Shown: one piece after another, positions 1 through 7,522 of the stretch
Position numbering within the stretch: the stretch's first letter is position 1
How the letters are laid out: the number at the start of each line of letters is the position of its first letter
NCBI RefSeq assembly: GCF_047607725.1
Contig: NZ_JBLKSS010000014.1
Location: 1-21,621, forward strand
DNA: 21,621 nucleotides
From: JBLKSS01 sp047607725
GTDB taxonomy: Bacteria; Pseudomonadota; Gammaproteobacteria; Enterobacterales; Enterobacteriaceae
Direction of reading: 5' to 3'
Position numbers and translations under genes: made by a program
The notes under the pieces: generated by a model
The model's database searches: none
What the model was told of the DNA's origin: nothing
What the model saw: only the letters and a program-made list of their open reading frames with translations

Positions 1-138
1 CTCAAACCGGGATGGAAATAAAAGTTATTAAAATCAATACAATGTGAAAATACAATGAGCATAAGCGTGTAACGTAGGTCTACTGTCTCATACAACAAAC
101 CCACCAATAATTCAAGACGTCCTCCACGGGGCGCTTAC
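1..138. repeat. Palindromic element, copy A (one arm, cut by window start)
   Basis: This stretch matches the right arm of the 370-bp palindrome at 5642-6011 and ends in the same tip, ggcgcttac. It begins about 41 bp short of the palindrome centre, at almost the same internal position where copy D stops. The contig therefore appears to end because the assembler could not cross the centre. The tip joins directly to an open permease reading frame, so the element interrupts that gene. No ORF lies within the arm. Confidence 0.85.
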
Positions 139-586
139 GTTTTATTGGCTTTTTTATCGGCAAATTCATCGCCAATTGCCTGATGACCCGCTGCACATGC
201 AGAAAGTGCTGATCGCCTATTCGGCAATCGGCGTCGCAATGCTGGCGTATGTGATGCTGGTGCCAAATTTTAGCGCCGTGTATGCCACGGTAGGCGTCAG
301 CGCATTGTTCGGTCCCTGTTGGGCCACGATTTACACCGGCACGCTTAAAACGGTAGAGAACCGGTATACTGAAGTGGCGGGGGCGGTGATCGTGATGTCC
401 ATCGTCGGCGCGGCGATTGTGCCGGCGCTACAGGGTTATGTGTCCGATTATCTTGGCTCCATGCAACGATCTTTCGGCGTGTCGCTGCTGTGTTTCGCGT
501 TTGTCGGCTACTATTTCTGGGGAGAGCTACGCCATCAGGAGCGCAGGCGCACGGCGCTGCCCGCCGCGGCACAGGGCAAATTCTAG
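139..586 (+). pseudogene. 3' fragment of an FHS-family sugar:proton symporter (FucP-like)
   Basis: The frame is open from the tip of the palindromic element at 138 through to the stop at 584-586, about 148 codons. Family members are usually about 400-440 residues, so only the last third is present. The residues look like the last transmembrane helices of a major facilitator protein: hydrophobic stretches near window positions 200-290, 300-330, 380-430 and 480-525, with a short basic tail. The segment VMSIVGAAIVPALQGYVSD resembles the FucP region with a glycine-rich helix followed by a GFVSD-type loop. The substrate cannot be told from this piece. The first part of the gene is missing beyond the inserted element, so it is non-functional as it stands. 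A TTG at 176 could serve as a start but has no supporting context. Family assignment is by eye. Confidence 0.6.
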
Positions 587-814
587 CCGGCGTCCCCGCT
601 TACGGCCTAACGCCGGCCCTGTTCGGCCACGGCCCGGCATCGACCCTATTGAGTCACGGCCCAACGCCGAATGCGCGTCGCGGTGCCCGCCAAACTCGGG
701 TTTCATAGCGCCGCGGCGGGGCGCCTTGTTACCATAAGGGCATCCGCGATCGCGCTTTTCAGTTAGGCCGTTTCCCGCTACAGTGAAGATCTCATGAAGG
801 ATTCGGGAGGGACC

Positions 815-1402
815 ATGCTATATATCTTTGATCTGGGGAATGTCGTCATTGATATCGATTTTAACCGCGCGCTGGGGGTCTGGAGCAATTTCAGCCGTGT
901 CCCGCTGGCCACCCTGCAAAAAGAGTTCGTCATGGGTGAGGTCTTTGAACAGCATGAGCGTGGGGATATCACCGATGAAGCCTTTGCCGCCAAAATCTGC
1001 GGCGAATTGGGCATCGCGTTGAGCTTTGAACAATTCACCGCCGGCTGGCAGGCGGTGTTCGTCGGCCTGCGGCCCGAGATGGTGGAGATTTTGACCAGGC
1101 TGCTCGAACAGGGGCATCGTGTGGTGATCCTCTCCAATACCAATCGCCTGCATTGCGATTACTGGCCGAGCCAGTATCCCGAGGTGCAAGAATACGTGGA
1201 CAAACTCTATTTGTCGCAGGATCTGGGCATGCGCAAACCGGACCCGGCCATTTATCGCTACGTACTTGAGCAGGAAGGGTCGACGGCCGACGGCGCGGTT
1301 TTCTTTGATGATAATGCCGATAATATTGCCGCGGCACGTCAGGTGGGGATCCGCAGCGTGCATGTGACGGACCGGGAGGTCGTGCCGGTATTTTTTGCCT
1401 GA
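815..1402 (+). CDS. yihX: Alpha-D-glucose-1-phosphate phosphatase YihX (HAD superfamily)
   Basis: This is a cytoplasmic haloacid-dehalogenase-type phosphatase. The E. coli homologue releases glucose from glucose-1-phosphate. The ATG at 815 is preferred over the ATG at 794 because GGGAGGGA sits just before it and the protein then begins MLYIFDLGNV, exactly as in E. coli. That gives 195 residues against 199 in E. coli. Visible HAD motifs are FDLGN with nucleophile Asp6, SNTNR (motif II), the lysine in MRKPDP (motif III) and FFDDNADN (motif IV). It is first in the series yihX-yihY-dtd-fabY, as in E. coli. The reading frame is intact, and identification is by close similarity along the whole length. 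Confidence 0.93.
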   Translation: MLYIFDLGNVVIDIDFNRALGVWSNFSRVPLATLQKEFVMGEVFEQHERGDITDEAFAAKICGELGIALSFEQFTAGWQAVFVGLRPEMVEILTRLLEQGHRVVILSNTNRLHCDYWPSQYPEVQEYVDKLYLSQDLGMRKPDPAIYRYVLEQEGSTADGAVFFDDNADNIAAARQVGIRSVHVTDREVVPVFFA

Positions 1403-1457
1403 CGGCAAGAAAGCGTGGGCGTCCCGCGCTGATGCAATCACCGCAAAGAGGGTGGCG

Positions 1458-2369
1458 ATGACGGGTCTGCGGCTGAAGAAGCTCATGCCGGTGCTGCATT
1501 TTATCCGGCATCTGGGTAAGCGCGTTTATCGCGATGATATCACGGTACTGGCAGGTCATCTGGCGTACGTGTCGCTCTTGTCGCTGGTACCGTTGGTGAC
1601 GGTCATCTTTACGCTCTTTGCCGCCTTTCCGGTGTTTTCCGATGTCAGTATTGAGCTGCGCCATTTCATTTTCACCAATTTCATGCCGGCCACCGGCGAC
1701 GTTATCCAGCGGTATCTGGAGCAATTTATTCTGAATTCGAGCCGTATGACGGCGGTGGGGACCTGTGGCCTCATCGTTACCGCGCTGCTGCTGATTTACT
1801 CGGTGGATACGGTGCTCAACAGTATTTGGCGCAGTAAAAACAAACGGCCGATTATTTTTTCTTTCGCCGTCTATTGGATGGTTTTGACGCTGGGCCCGCT
1901 GTTGGCGGGCGCCAGCATGGTGCTGAGCTCTTATCTGTTTTCGCTTACCTGGCTGAATGTCAGCGGCGCCAACGGCGTGATGACGCTGCTATTGCGCGTC
2001 TTTCCGCTGTTGCTTTCCTGCGCGTCGTTCTGGCTGCTCTATAGCCTGGTGCCGACGGTGAGGGTGCCGGCGCGCGATGCGTTGGTGGGCGCGCTGGTGG
2101 CGGGCGCGCTGTTTGAATTGGGGAAAAAGGCGTTCGGTCTGTATGTCACCCTATTTCCGTCCTACCAGCTCATTTACGGCGTGCTGGCGGTGATCCCCAT
2201 TCTCTTTCTCTGGGTATACTGGAGCTGGTGCATTGTATTATTGGGGGCGGAGATCACCGCGTCGCTGAGCGAGCACCGGCAGGTCGTCGCTCATCACGCC
2301 GCCCAGACTGCAAGGAATTCCGATGATAGAGTTGATACAACGGGTCACGCAGGCCAGCGTCACCATTGA
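1458..2369 (+). CDS. yihY: YihY/BrkB-family inner membrane protein
   Basis: This is a polytopic inner membrane protein of the YihY (UPF0761, BrkB-like) family, whose biochemical role is not established. It is close to E. coli YihY along its length, including the conserved segments LAYVSLLSLVPLV, FPSYQLIYGVLAVIPI and WCIVLLGAEIT. About six hydrophobic helices can be seen. The ATG at 1458 is chosen because AGAGGG lies 5-10 bases upstream; a longer frame from 1395 would overlap yihX. The protein is 303 residues against 290 in E. coli. The last 15 or so codons run into dtd in another frame and do not resemble the acidic E. coli tail, so the original stop may have been lost. Confidence 0.9.
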   Translation: MTGLRLKKLMPVLHFIRHLGKRVYRDDITVLAGHLAYVSLLSLVPLVTVIFTLFAAFPVFSDVSIELRHFIFTNFMPATGDVIQRYLEQFILNSSRMTAVGTCGLIVTALLLIYSVDTVLNSIWRSKNKRPIIFSFAVYWMVLTLGPLLAGASMVLSSYLFSLTWLNVSGANGVMTLLLRVFPLLLSCASFWLLYSLVPTVRVPARDALVGALVAGALFELGKKAFGLYVTLFPSYQLIYGVLAVIPILFLWVYWSWCIVLLGAEITASLSEHRQVVAHHAAQTARNSDDRVDTTGHAGQRHH

Positions 2370-2760
2370 TAATGAGGTGGCGGGCGCGATTGGCCCGGGG
2401 CTCCTGATCCTGCTGAGCGTAGAGCGGCAGGACGATGAACAGCGCCCGGCCAAATTGTGTGAACGCGTGCTGGCTTACCGTATATTTAGCGATGAGCACG
2501 GCAAGATGAACCTTAATGTGCGCCAGTCGGGTGGCACCGTGCTGGTGGTATCCCAATTTACCCTGGCGGCGGACACCGATCGAGGCCTGCGCCCGGGGTT
2601 TTCCCGCGGTGCGGCGCCGGCGGATGCCCGGCGGCTGTATGATGATTTTACCGGCCGCCGCCGGCAGACCGGCATTCGCACCGAAACCGGGAGCTTTGGC
2701 GCCGATATGCAGGTGGCGTTGGTCAACGACTGGCCGGTAACCTTCTGGCTGCAGGTCTGA
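2323..2760 (+). CDS. dtd: D-aminoacyl-tRNA deacylase with altered Gly-cisPro motif
   Basis: DTD is a cytoplasmic proofreading enzyme that hydrolyses D-amino acids, and glycine mischarged on tRNA-Ala, from tRNA. The ORF is 145 residues, identical in length to E. coli Dtd and alignable without gaps. The SQFTLA motif (around residues 78-83) is intact. The second signature, usually NDGPVTFW, reads NDWPVTFW: codon 137 at 2731-2733 is TGG (Trp) instead of glycine. In this family the Gly-cisPro pair enters the partner subunit's pocket and sets the selection against L-amino acids, so a bulky Trp should damage activity or specificity. The change needs only one base (GGG to TGG). The gene overlaps the yihY end by 47 bp and is followed by fabY. 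It is otherwise intact. Confidence 0.9.
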   Translation: MIELIQRVTQASVTIDNEVAGAIGPGLLILLSVERQDDEQRPAKLCERVLAYRIFSDEHGKMNLNVRQSGGTVLVVSQFTLAADTDRGLRPGFSRGAAPADARRLYDDFTGRRRQTGIRTETGSFGADMQVALVNDWPVTFWLQV

Positions 2761-2796
2761 GTGGCCGGATGGCGTATTCAATTAAGAGAGATGGGT

Positions 2797-3742
2797 ATGT
2801 ATCACTTGCGCGTTCCGGAAACCGAACAGGAGCTTCAACAATATTATCAGTTCCGATGGGAGATGTTGCTCAAGCCGCTGCATCAGCCGCCGGGCTCCGA
2901 GAGGGACGCTTACGACGGCATGGCGCATCACCAGATGGTGGTGGACGAGCAGGGCCAGCCGGTGGCGGTAGGGCGTCTTTATGTTAATGCTGATAATGAG
3001 GCCTCGATACGCTTTTTGGCGGTGCATCCGCAGGTGCAGGATAAAGGCCTAGGCACGCTGGTCGCGATGACGCTGGAGTCGGTGGCGCGCCAGGAGGGGG
3101 TCAAACGGGTGGTGTGCAGCAGCGCCCGTGAAGATGCGGTGGCGTTTTTTGCCAAGCTGGGGTTCGTCAATCAAGGGGAAATCATCACCCCTTCTACCAC
3201 CCCTATCCGGCATTTTTTGATGATTAAGCCCATCGTCACCCTTGGACGACATCCTGCACCGGCCCGATTGGTGTGGCCAGCTGCAGCAGGCCTGGTATCA
3301 GCATATTCCGCTCAGCGAGAAAATGGGCGTGCGCATCAGCCAGTATACCGGGCAGAAGTTTATGACCACTATGCCCGAGACCGGCAACCAAAACCCGCAC
3401 CATACGCTCTTCGCCGGCAGTCTGTTTTCGCTGGCGACCCTGACCGGCTGGGGGCTGATTTGGCTGCTGCTGCGTGAGCGCCAGCTTGGCGGCACCATTA
3501 TTTTGGCCGATGCGCATATCCGTTATACCAAACCGGTGATTGGCCGGCCGGGGGCGGGGGCGGATCTGGGATCGCTATCGGGAGATTTAGGCCGGCTGGC
3601 GCAGGGACGCAAAGCGCGGGTGCAGCTTGAGGTCGAACTGTACGGAAATGATATCAAGGGCGCCATTTTTGAAGGGGTCTATCTGGTCCTGCCGCCCTCG
3701 CTGGATATCCCGCTGGAGCGAGGCGGCTCCAACGCCGGCTGA
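2797..3742 (+). pseudogene. fabY: fabY (yiiD, madA) broken by a one-base insertion
   Basis: The E. coli homogue YiiD/FabY has an N-terminal GNAT acetyltransferase-like domain and a C-terminal hotdog (YiiD_C) domain. It helps start fatty acid synthesis and has been described as a malonyl-ACP decarboxylase (MadA). Here the N-terminal half (MYHLRVPETEQEL onward) reads to KPIVTL and then leaves frame. The rest continues in the +2 frame from LDDILHRPDW at 3242 to the stop at 3740-3742. One extra base within 3239-3243 accounts for this. Both halves are otherwise well conserved and full length. The ATG at 2797 is supported by AAGAGAG six bases upstream and by the E. coli MYHLRVP segment; a GTG at 2761 is an alternative. 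Fatty acid initiation would then depend on FabH. A sequencing error at ccctt cannot be excluded. Confidence 0.88.
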
Positions 3743-3856
3743 GGGCCGTGCGCCGGTTGCCGCGGGCGCCGTGGCCCTATCGCTGTGACGAGAGTTTCGC
3801 TGGCGCGAGGTGGCTCCAACGCCAGCTAAGGGCCGTGCACCGGTTGCCGTGGGCGC
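3711..3856. repeat. Imperfect direct duplication over the fabY 3' end
   Basis: A 59-bp unit at 3711-3769, covering the last codons and stop of fabY, recurs at 3798-3856 with 53 of 59 bases matching by hand count. The offset is 87 bp, a multiple of three. Both copies include the ending GGSNA followed by a stop codon (TGA in copy 1, TAA in copy 2). It looks like an old tandem duplication that has since diverged, lying between the convergent genes fabY and yicH. Confidence 0.75.
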
Positions 3857-3888
3857 TGAACCTGCCGGGGCCGTAACCAGCGATGTTG

Positions 3889-5577
3889 CTAGGGCTCAGG
3901 TGTTGCCGCCACGTCGCCGTGGCGCAGGTTTTGATTGAGGGTTTGCCCCGTTGTGCTCTGGGCCTGTAGCGTGCCGTTCAGCGAAGGCTTGAGCGGCGCG
4001 GCCGCCGCCATCTGTCCCCGCAGCTGCAGTTTGAGGTTGGCGTTGCCCGTCAGCGGCAGCGTCGGCCACCCCCAGTTATGCAGCACATTGGCCGGTACCG
4101 CCCGCCCGTTCAAACTGAGGGTAAAGTCCCGCGCCGGCCGCTGGCTGACGGTGGCGGCTTCCAGCCGCCCCTCGCCGGTAAAGGCGCTCAGCTCGCTAAT
4201 ATTCAGCGTATCGCCGGTGGCGTCCAGCGTCAGCGACGGCTGGCGCACGTCGGTTTTATTGAAGGTGGCATCGCTGCCGTTCAGGGTCAAGCTGCCCGAC
4301 CAGACGCTCCATTGATGGTCGCGCGCCAGCACCAGTTGCCTGCCGGTGACGTCCAGGGCGGTTATCTGGAACGGAAATGCCGGGGTAATATCGATGATCA
4401 GATTGCGGTTGGCGCTCAGCCTTTCCACCGACACGCCCGCAAGCCAAGACGGTAGCGGCTGCAGCCAGCTCGCGCGCCAATTCGCGGGCAAGGTATATTC
4501 CAGGCAGGCTATCATCAGCTCATCCAGCGCCAGCTTGTGTTCTTGCCGCAGCCAGCGTCCGCTGGTGCGCAGCAAGCCTCTTTCCCAGCGGCCGCTGAAT
4601 TGGCGGATCTCAACACCCTGCGGCGAAAAAGTCATGTTGGCGAGGGTATCCGTTAAATGCACTCCGCCGTTAATCAAATCACTGGCGTTGAAGGAAAGCG
4701 AACCGTCCTGTGCCGACCAGCCGCCATCCTGGAAGGTCATATCGCGTAGGGTCAAATCCAGATCGTTAAACGCCCAATTACGCCCCTCCATACGCGCATC
4801 GATCAAATCTGCGCGACGTAGGGTAATTTTGGGCGCGGAAAACACCTGACGCAAGAAGTCGTGCAGCGTCTTGTCCGACTGCAAACACACATTGCTCAGC
4901 CGCAGGCTGTCTACCTGCCAGCTACCGTCGGGCGCGCACCGCGCGGTACCGGTAAGCTCGCCCTGGTAGAGATCGGCCCCGAGATTATCCAGGGTGAGCG
5001 CCTGGTTGTTTATCTCGCCCTGGACCAGGACATTCTGCGCCGGCACGCCGTTGAGCGTCAGAGAACGGGCGCTAAGCTGAAAACGCGCCTGCCGGCCCAG
5101 CGGATAACCGGCCTGTGGTCGCAAGGGCGAGATGCCAGCGTTGACGTTCTAGCCGTTAAGTCGCCAATCGCCGTACGGGGTGCGAACCGCCATACCATTG
5201 AGCTGCAGTGTATCCGCCTGCAGGGGCCAGGCCGGCGCGGCCGGGTCAAGATTCAGGGTGCCGTCCTGCAATTGTAAGCGATTAACATGACAGGGATCGG
5301 TGAGTTGCTGTGTGCCAAGCTCGGCCACTACCCGCTTGGCGACCAGCGTCGGCAGCGCGTCTTTTTTGCCGAGGCTGACGTTATCAAGTTGGATCTCGCT
5401 GAATTGCGTCCAGCTGTGATTAATATAGCCGAGGGAAACCTGGTAATCGCTGTGCCGGGTCAATTGCCGGCCCAGCCAGCCGGCGCCCCAGGTGGTTTGC
5501 AGCAGCATATAAATAAGCACAATGAGCAATAATAGGATCAGACGCAGTGAGATCAGCAATTTGCCAATAAATTTCAT
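3889..5577 (-). pseudogene. yicH: AsmA-family envelope protein YicH, broken by an amber codon
   Basis: YicH is an AsmA-like protein with one N-terminal membrane anchor and a large periplasmic part. The AsmA family is linked to lipid transport and outer membrane homeostasis, but YicH itself has no settled function. The gene runs from MKFIGKLLISLRLI (hydrophobic anchor, residues about 5-27) to RHGDVAATPEP. It spans 562 codons excluding the final stop, against 569 in E. coli, and aligns throughout. A TAG at 5149-5151 interrupts the frame near codon 143. The frame is unchanged on both sides, so a single CAG-to-TAG substitution explains it. In E. coli yicH is not next to fabY, so the junction at about 3743-3888 is a synteny breakpoint. 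Its 5' flank ends about 64 bp upstream at the palindromic element, which may have removed its promoter. A suppressor tRNA or internal restart is possible but unsupported. Confidence 0.88.
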
Positions 5578-5641
5578 TGCACATTCCGCAGCGGTGAAAA
5601 CAGATACACTGTTTATGCCGTAATTGACCCGTTATCTAAAG

Positions 5642-6011
5642 GTAAGCGCCCCGTGGAGGACGTCTTGAATTATTGGTGGGTTTGTTGTATGAGACAGTAA
5701 ACCTAAGTTACACGCTTATGCTCATTGCATTTTCACATTGTATTGATTTTAATAACTTTTATTTCCATCCCGGTTTGAGTGATATGAAATTAGTGGTTCT
5801 GAAGTTTGTGATAGTGTCCANTTAAANTTTAATGGACACTATCACAAACTTCAGAACCACTAATTTCATATCACTCAAACCGGGATGGAAATAAAAGTTA
5901 TTAAAATCAATACAATGTGAAAATACAATGAGCATAAGCGTGTAACGTAGGTTTACTGTCTTATACAACAAACCCACCAATAATTCAAGACGTCCTCCAC
6001 GGGGCGCTTAC
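5642..6011. repeat. 370-bp near-perfect palindromic element, copy B (MITE-like)
   Basis: Two arms of about 179 bp (5642-5820 and 5833-6011) are inverted copies differing at three positions by hand comparison. They meet at an A+T-rich 12-bp centre with two ambiguous bases, 5821 and 5827. Copy C reads c and t at these places. The tips are gtaagcgcc and ggcgcttac. No ORF of 60 codons or more is inside, so this is a non-autonomous element. The tips differ from the IS ends I know, and I cannot name a parent transposase. No clear target duplication flanks it (ctaaag on the left, gttttt on the right). The transcript of either strand would fold into one long hairpin. The innermost gtgtcca/tggacac resembles some IS3-type ends, but this is weak. 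Confidence 0.9.
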
Positions 6012-6733
6012 GTTTTTTCTGTCTATTTTTCATACTTTTAAACGTAGACTGGATAAAATATCGACAAGTGATGATTGGATTTGTCGTTATTTTAGGCTAG
6101 CGATGCTGCCCAGCAAGGAGAATTGTAAATACTAACCCGGACACGGCAACTTTTTGGCTAAGATTAATTGACCTGAGCCCATGCGCTAACACCTGCGCGG
6201 CCGCGTGGGGAAGGGCTTGAGGCGTTCGCGGCAGTCTCCCCGCTCGCGAAGTCATCGCTGATAGCGGGCGTTAATGACCACACCATAGGCGATGCCCTCG
6301 GCCTTCACCTTGAAGAGGATTTGCTGGAAGAACGGATAAAATTGTAAGCCGTGCGTTGTTTTTATGTTAAAAATAAACGGGTGGACGCGGGAGACGGCCT
6401 TTGGCCGGGTTATGACAGAGTCGTTTTTCATGACTATACTTATTTTGCTATCACCGCCGCCCTGACTCAGGCGGTTCCAGAACCAGGCACGAGGAGACCA
6501 TCGTTTCGCTGGTCGCTGGTACCGGAACAAAGAAAGCTGGGTGCTGGTAAAGCACATACCAAGGAGTATGACGAAAACCAGGATTCACTTCATATTCTTG
6601 CACTCCTTTGAACTCCGCTTTCAATCTTGACTGTCAGGGCTGCCAGACCAGACCATGGGCGTACGCAATGAAAATGTTGGACGATGCGCCGTGAAGAGCG
6701 CGCGTGAGCGGAACATAATGAGGAAAAAAAGGT
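6012..6733. other. Long spacer between palindromic element and otsB
   Basis: These 722 bases contain no gene I recognise. ORFs of 101 codons (minus, 6252-6557) and 86 codons (plus, 6351-6611) overlap each other and match nothing I know. Candidate signals are a sigma-S-like -10 box at 6434-6441, a perfect 5-bp stem at 6541-6555 (gtgct/agcac), and a strong ribosome site (aaggagt, 6561-6567) before a 20-codon ORF at 6568-6630. The stretch could be a long otsBA leader or the remains of lost genes. In E. coli otsBA is preceded by the ara transport genes, which are absent here. Confidence 0.5.
6434..6441 (+). promoter_or_regulatory. Possible sigma-S-type -10 box upstream of otsBA
   Basis: The bases tgaCTATACTTat contain a full match to the CTATACTT core typical of sigma-S promoters, with the preceding TG also favourable. 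E. coli otsBA is under sigma-S and osmotic control, so a box in this position is plausible. The resulting leader would be about 280 nt, which is long, and no clear -35 is visible. This is inference from motif and context only. Confidence 0.3.
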
Positions 6734-7522
6734 ATGACACCAAGTGATTCAATACCCCCGATAGTGTTGGCGGAAACCGCCTGTTTTTTTGATGTGGATG
6801 GAACGCTCGCCGGTATTGAAACTCGGCCTGAATGGGTCACTATTCCTGGCGATATCAAACAGGCGCTATGCGAACTGTCCACCGCCGCCGGCGGTGCGCT
6901 GGCATTGGTTTCAGGCCGGCCCGGGGCTGAACTTGATAGCCTGAGCGCGCCGCTGCGCGGACCCGCCGCCGGTATTCATGGAGCGGAGCGCCGCGACGCC
7001 CGCGGTGACTTCCACCGCGTGACATTGCCAGCGCCTATCGCCACCGCCTTGGCACAGGAACTTAAACAGGCCATCTCGGCGTTTGACGGCTGCCATGTGG
7101 AAGATAAAGGGGTGGCGTTCGCATTGCACTACCGTCAAGGGGAACAATATCACGATCGGATCCTGGCGCTGGCGCAGGACCTGGTAAGACGTTATCCCGA
7201 ACTGGTATTACAGCTCGGCAAATGTGTGGTTGAGCTTAAGCCGGCGGGCGTCAATAAAGGCGCGGCGATAGCGGCATTCATGCAAGAACCGCCGTTTGTC
7301 GGACGGACGCCGTTATTTATCGGCGACGACCTGACAGATGAAGCCGGTTTCAAACAGGTTAACGCTTTGCAGGGCATTACGATTAAAGTCGGACCCGGCA
7401 CGACGGTTGCCCGATACCATCTGGACGATGTGAGTCAGGTACACCGGTGGATTCTGACATTGGCAAAACAACAAAAAAATCATTTTATTAAAACCAAAAA
7501 CTCGGTTGGGGAGGGTTTATGA
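6734..7522 (+). CDS. otsB: Trehalose-6-phosphate phosphatase
   Basis: OtsB removes phosphate from trehalose-6-phosphate, the second step of trehalose synthesis in the cytoplasm. The protein is 262 residues against 266 in E. coli and aligns throughout. HAD-type catalytic motifs are FFDVDGTLA with Asp20 and Asp22, SGRPGAELD (motif II region), HYRQGEQY, and GDDLTDE at residues 197-203 (Mg2+ binding). The ATG at 6734 follows aggaaaaaaagg, an acceptable ribosome site. Its stop overlaps the otsA start by four bases (ATGA), which implies translational coupling in an otsB-otsA operon, as in E. coli. The reading frame is intact. Trehalose serves osmotic and desiccation tolerance, and retention suggests it is still useful in the host. 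Confidence 0.95.
   Translation: MTPSDSIPPIVLAETACFFDVDGTLAGIETRPEWVTIPGDIKQALCELSTAAGGALALVSGRPGAELDSLSAPLRGPAAGIHGAERRDARGDFHRVTLPAPIATALAQELKQAISAFDGCHVEDKGVAFALHYRQGEQYHDRILALAQDLVRRYPELVLQLGKCVVELKPAGVNKGAAIAAFMQEPPFVGRTPLFIGDDLTDEAGFKQVNALQGITIKVGPGTTVARYHLDDVSQVHRWILTLAKQQKNHFIKTKNSVGEGL

Noticed and set aside
600..680. Short repeated ggccyaacgccg motifs before yihX
   Set aside because: Two 12-base near-matches in G+C-rich DNA are too short to separate from chance.
794..814. Earlier ATG for yihX
   Set aside because: The extra seven residues have no homology and the better ribosome site serves the ATG at 815.
818..1486. 222-codon ORF on the minus strand
   Set aside because: It is antisense to yihX, whose frame shows clear family motifs.
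3236..3246. Programmed frameshift in fabY
   Set aside because: There is no typical slippery heptamer or stimulatory structure, and E. coli fabY is a single frame. A simple insertion is the better explanation.
6252..6557. 101-codon minus ORF and overlapping 86-codon plus ORF upstream of otsB
   Set aside because: They overlap each other, resemble no family I know, and have no convincing ribosome site. They were kept only as part of the spacer description.
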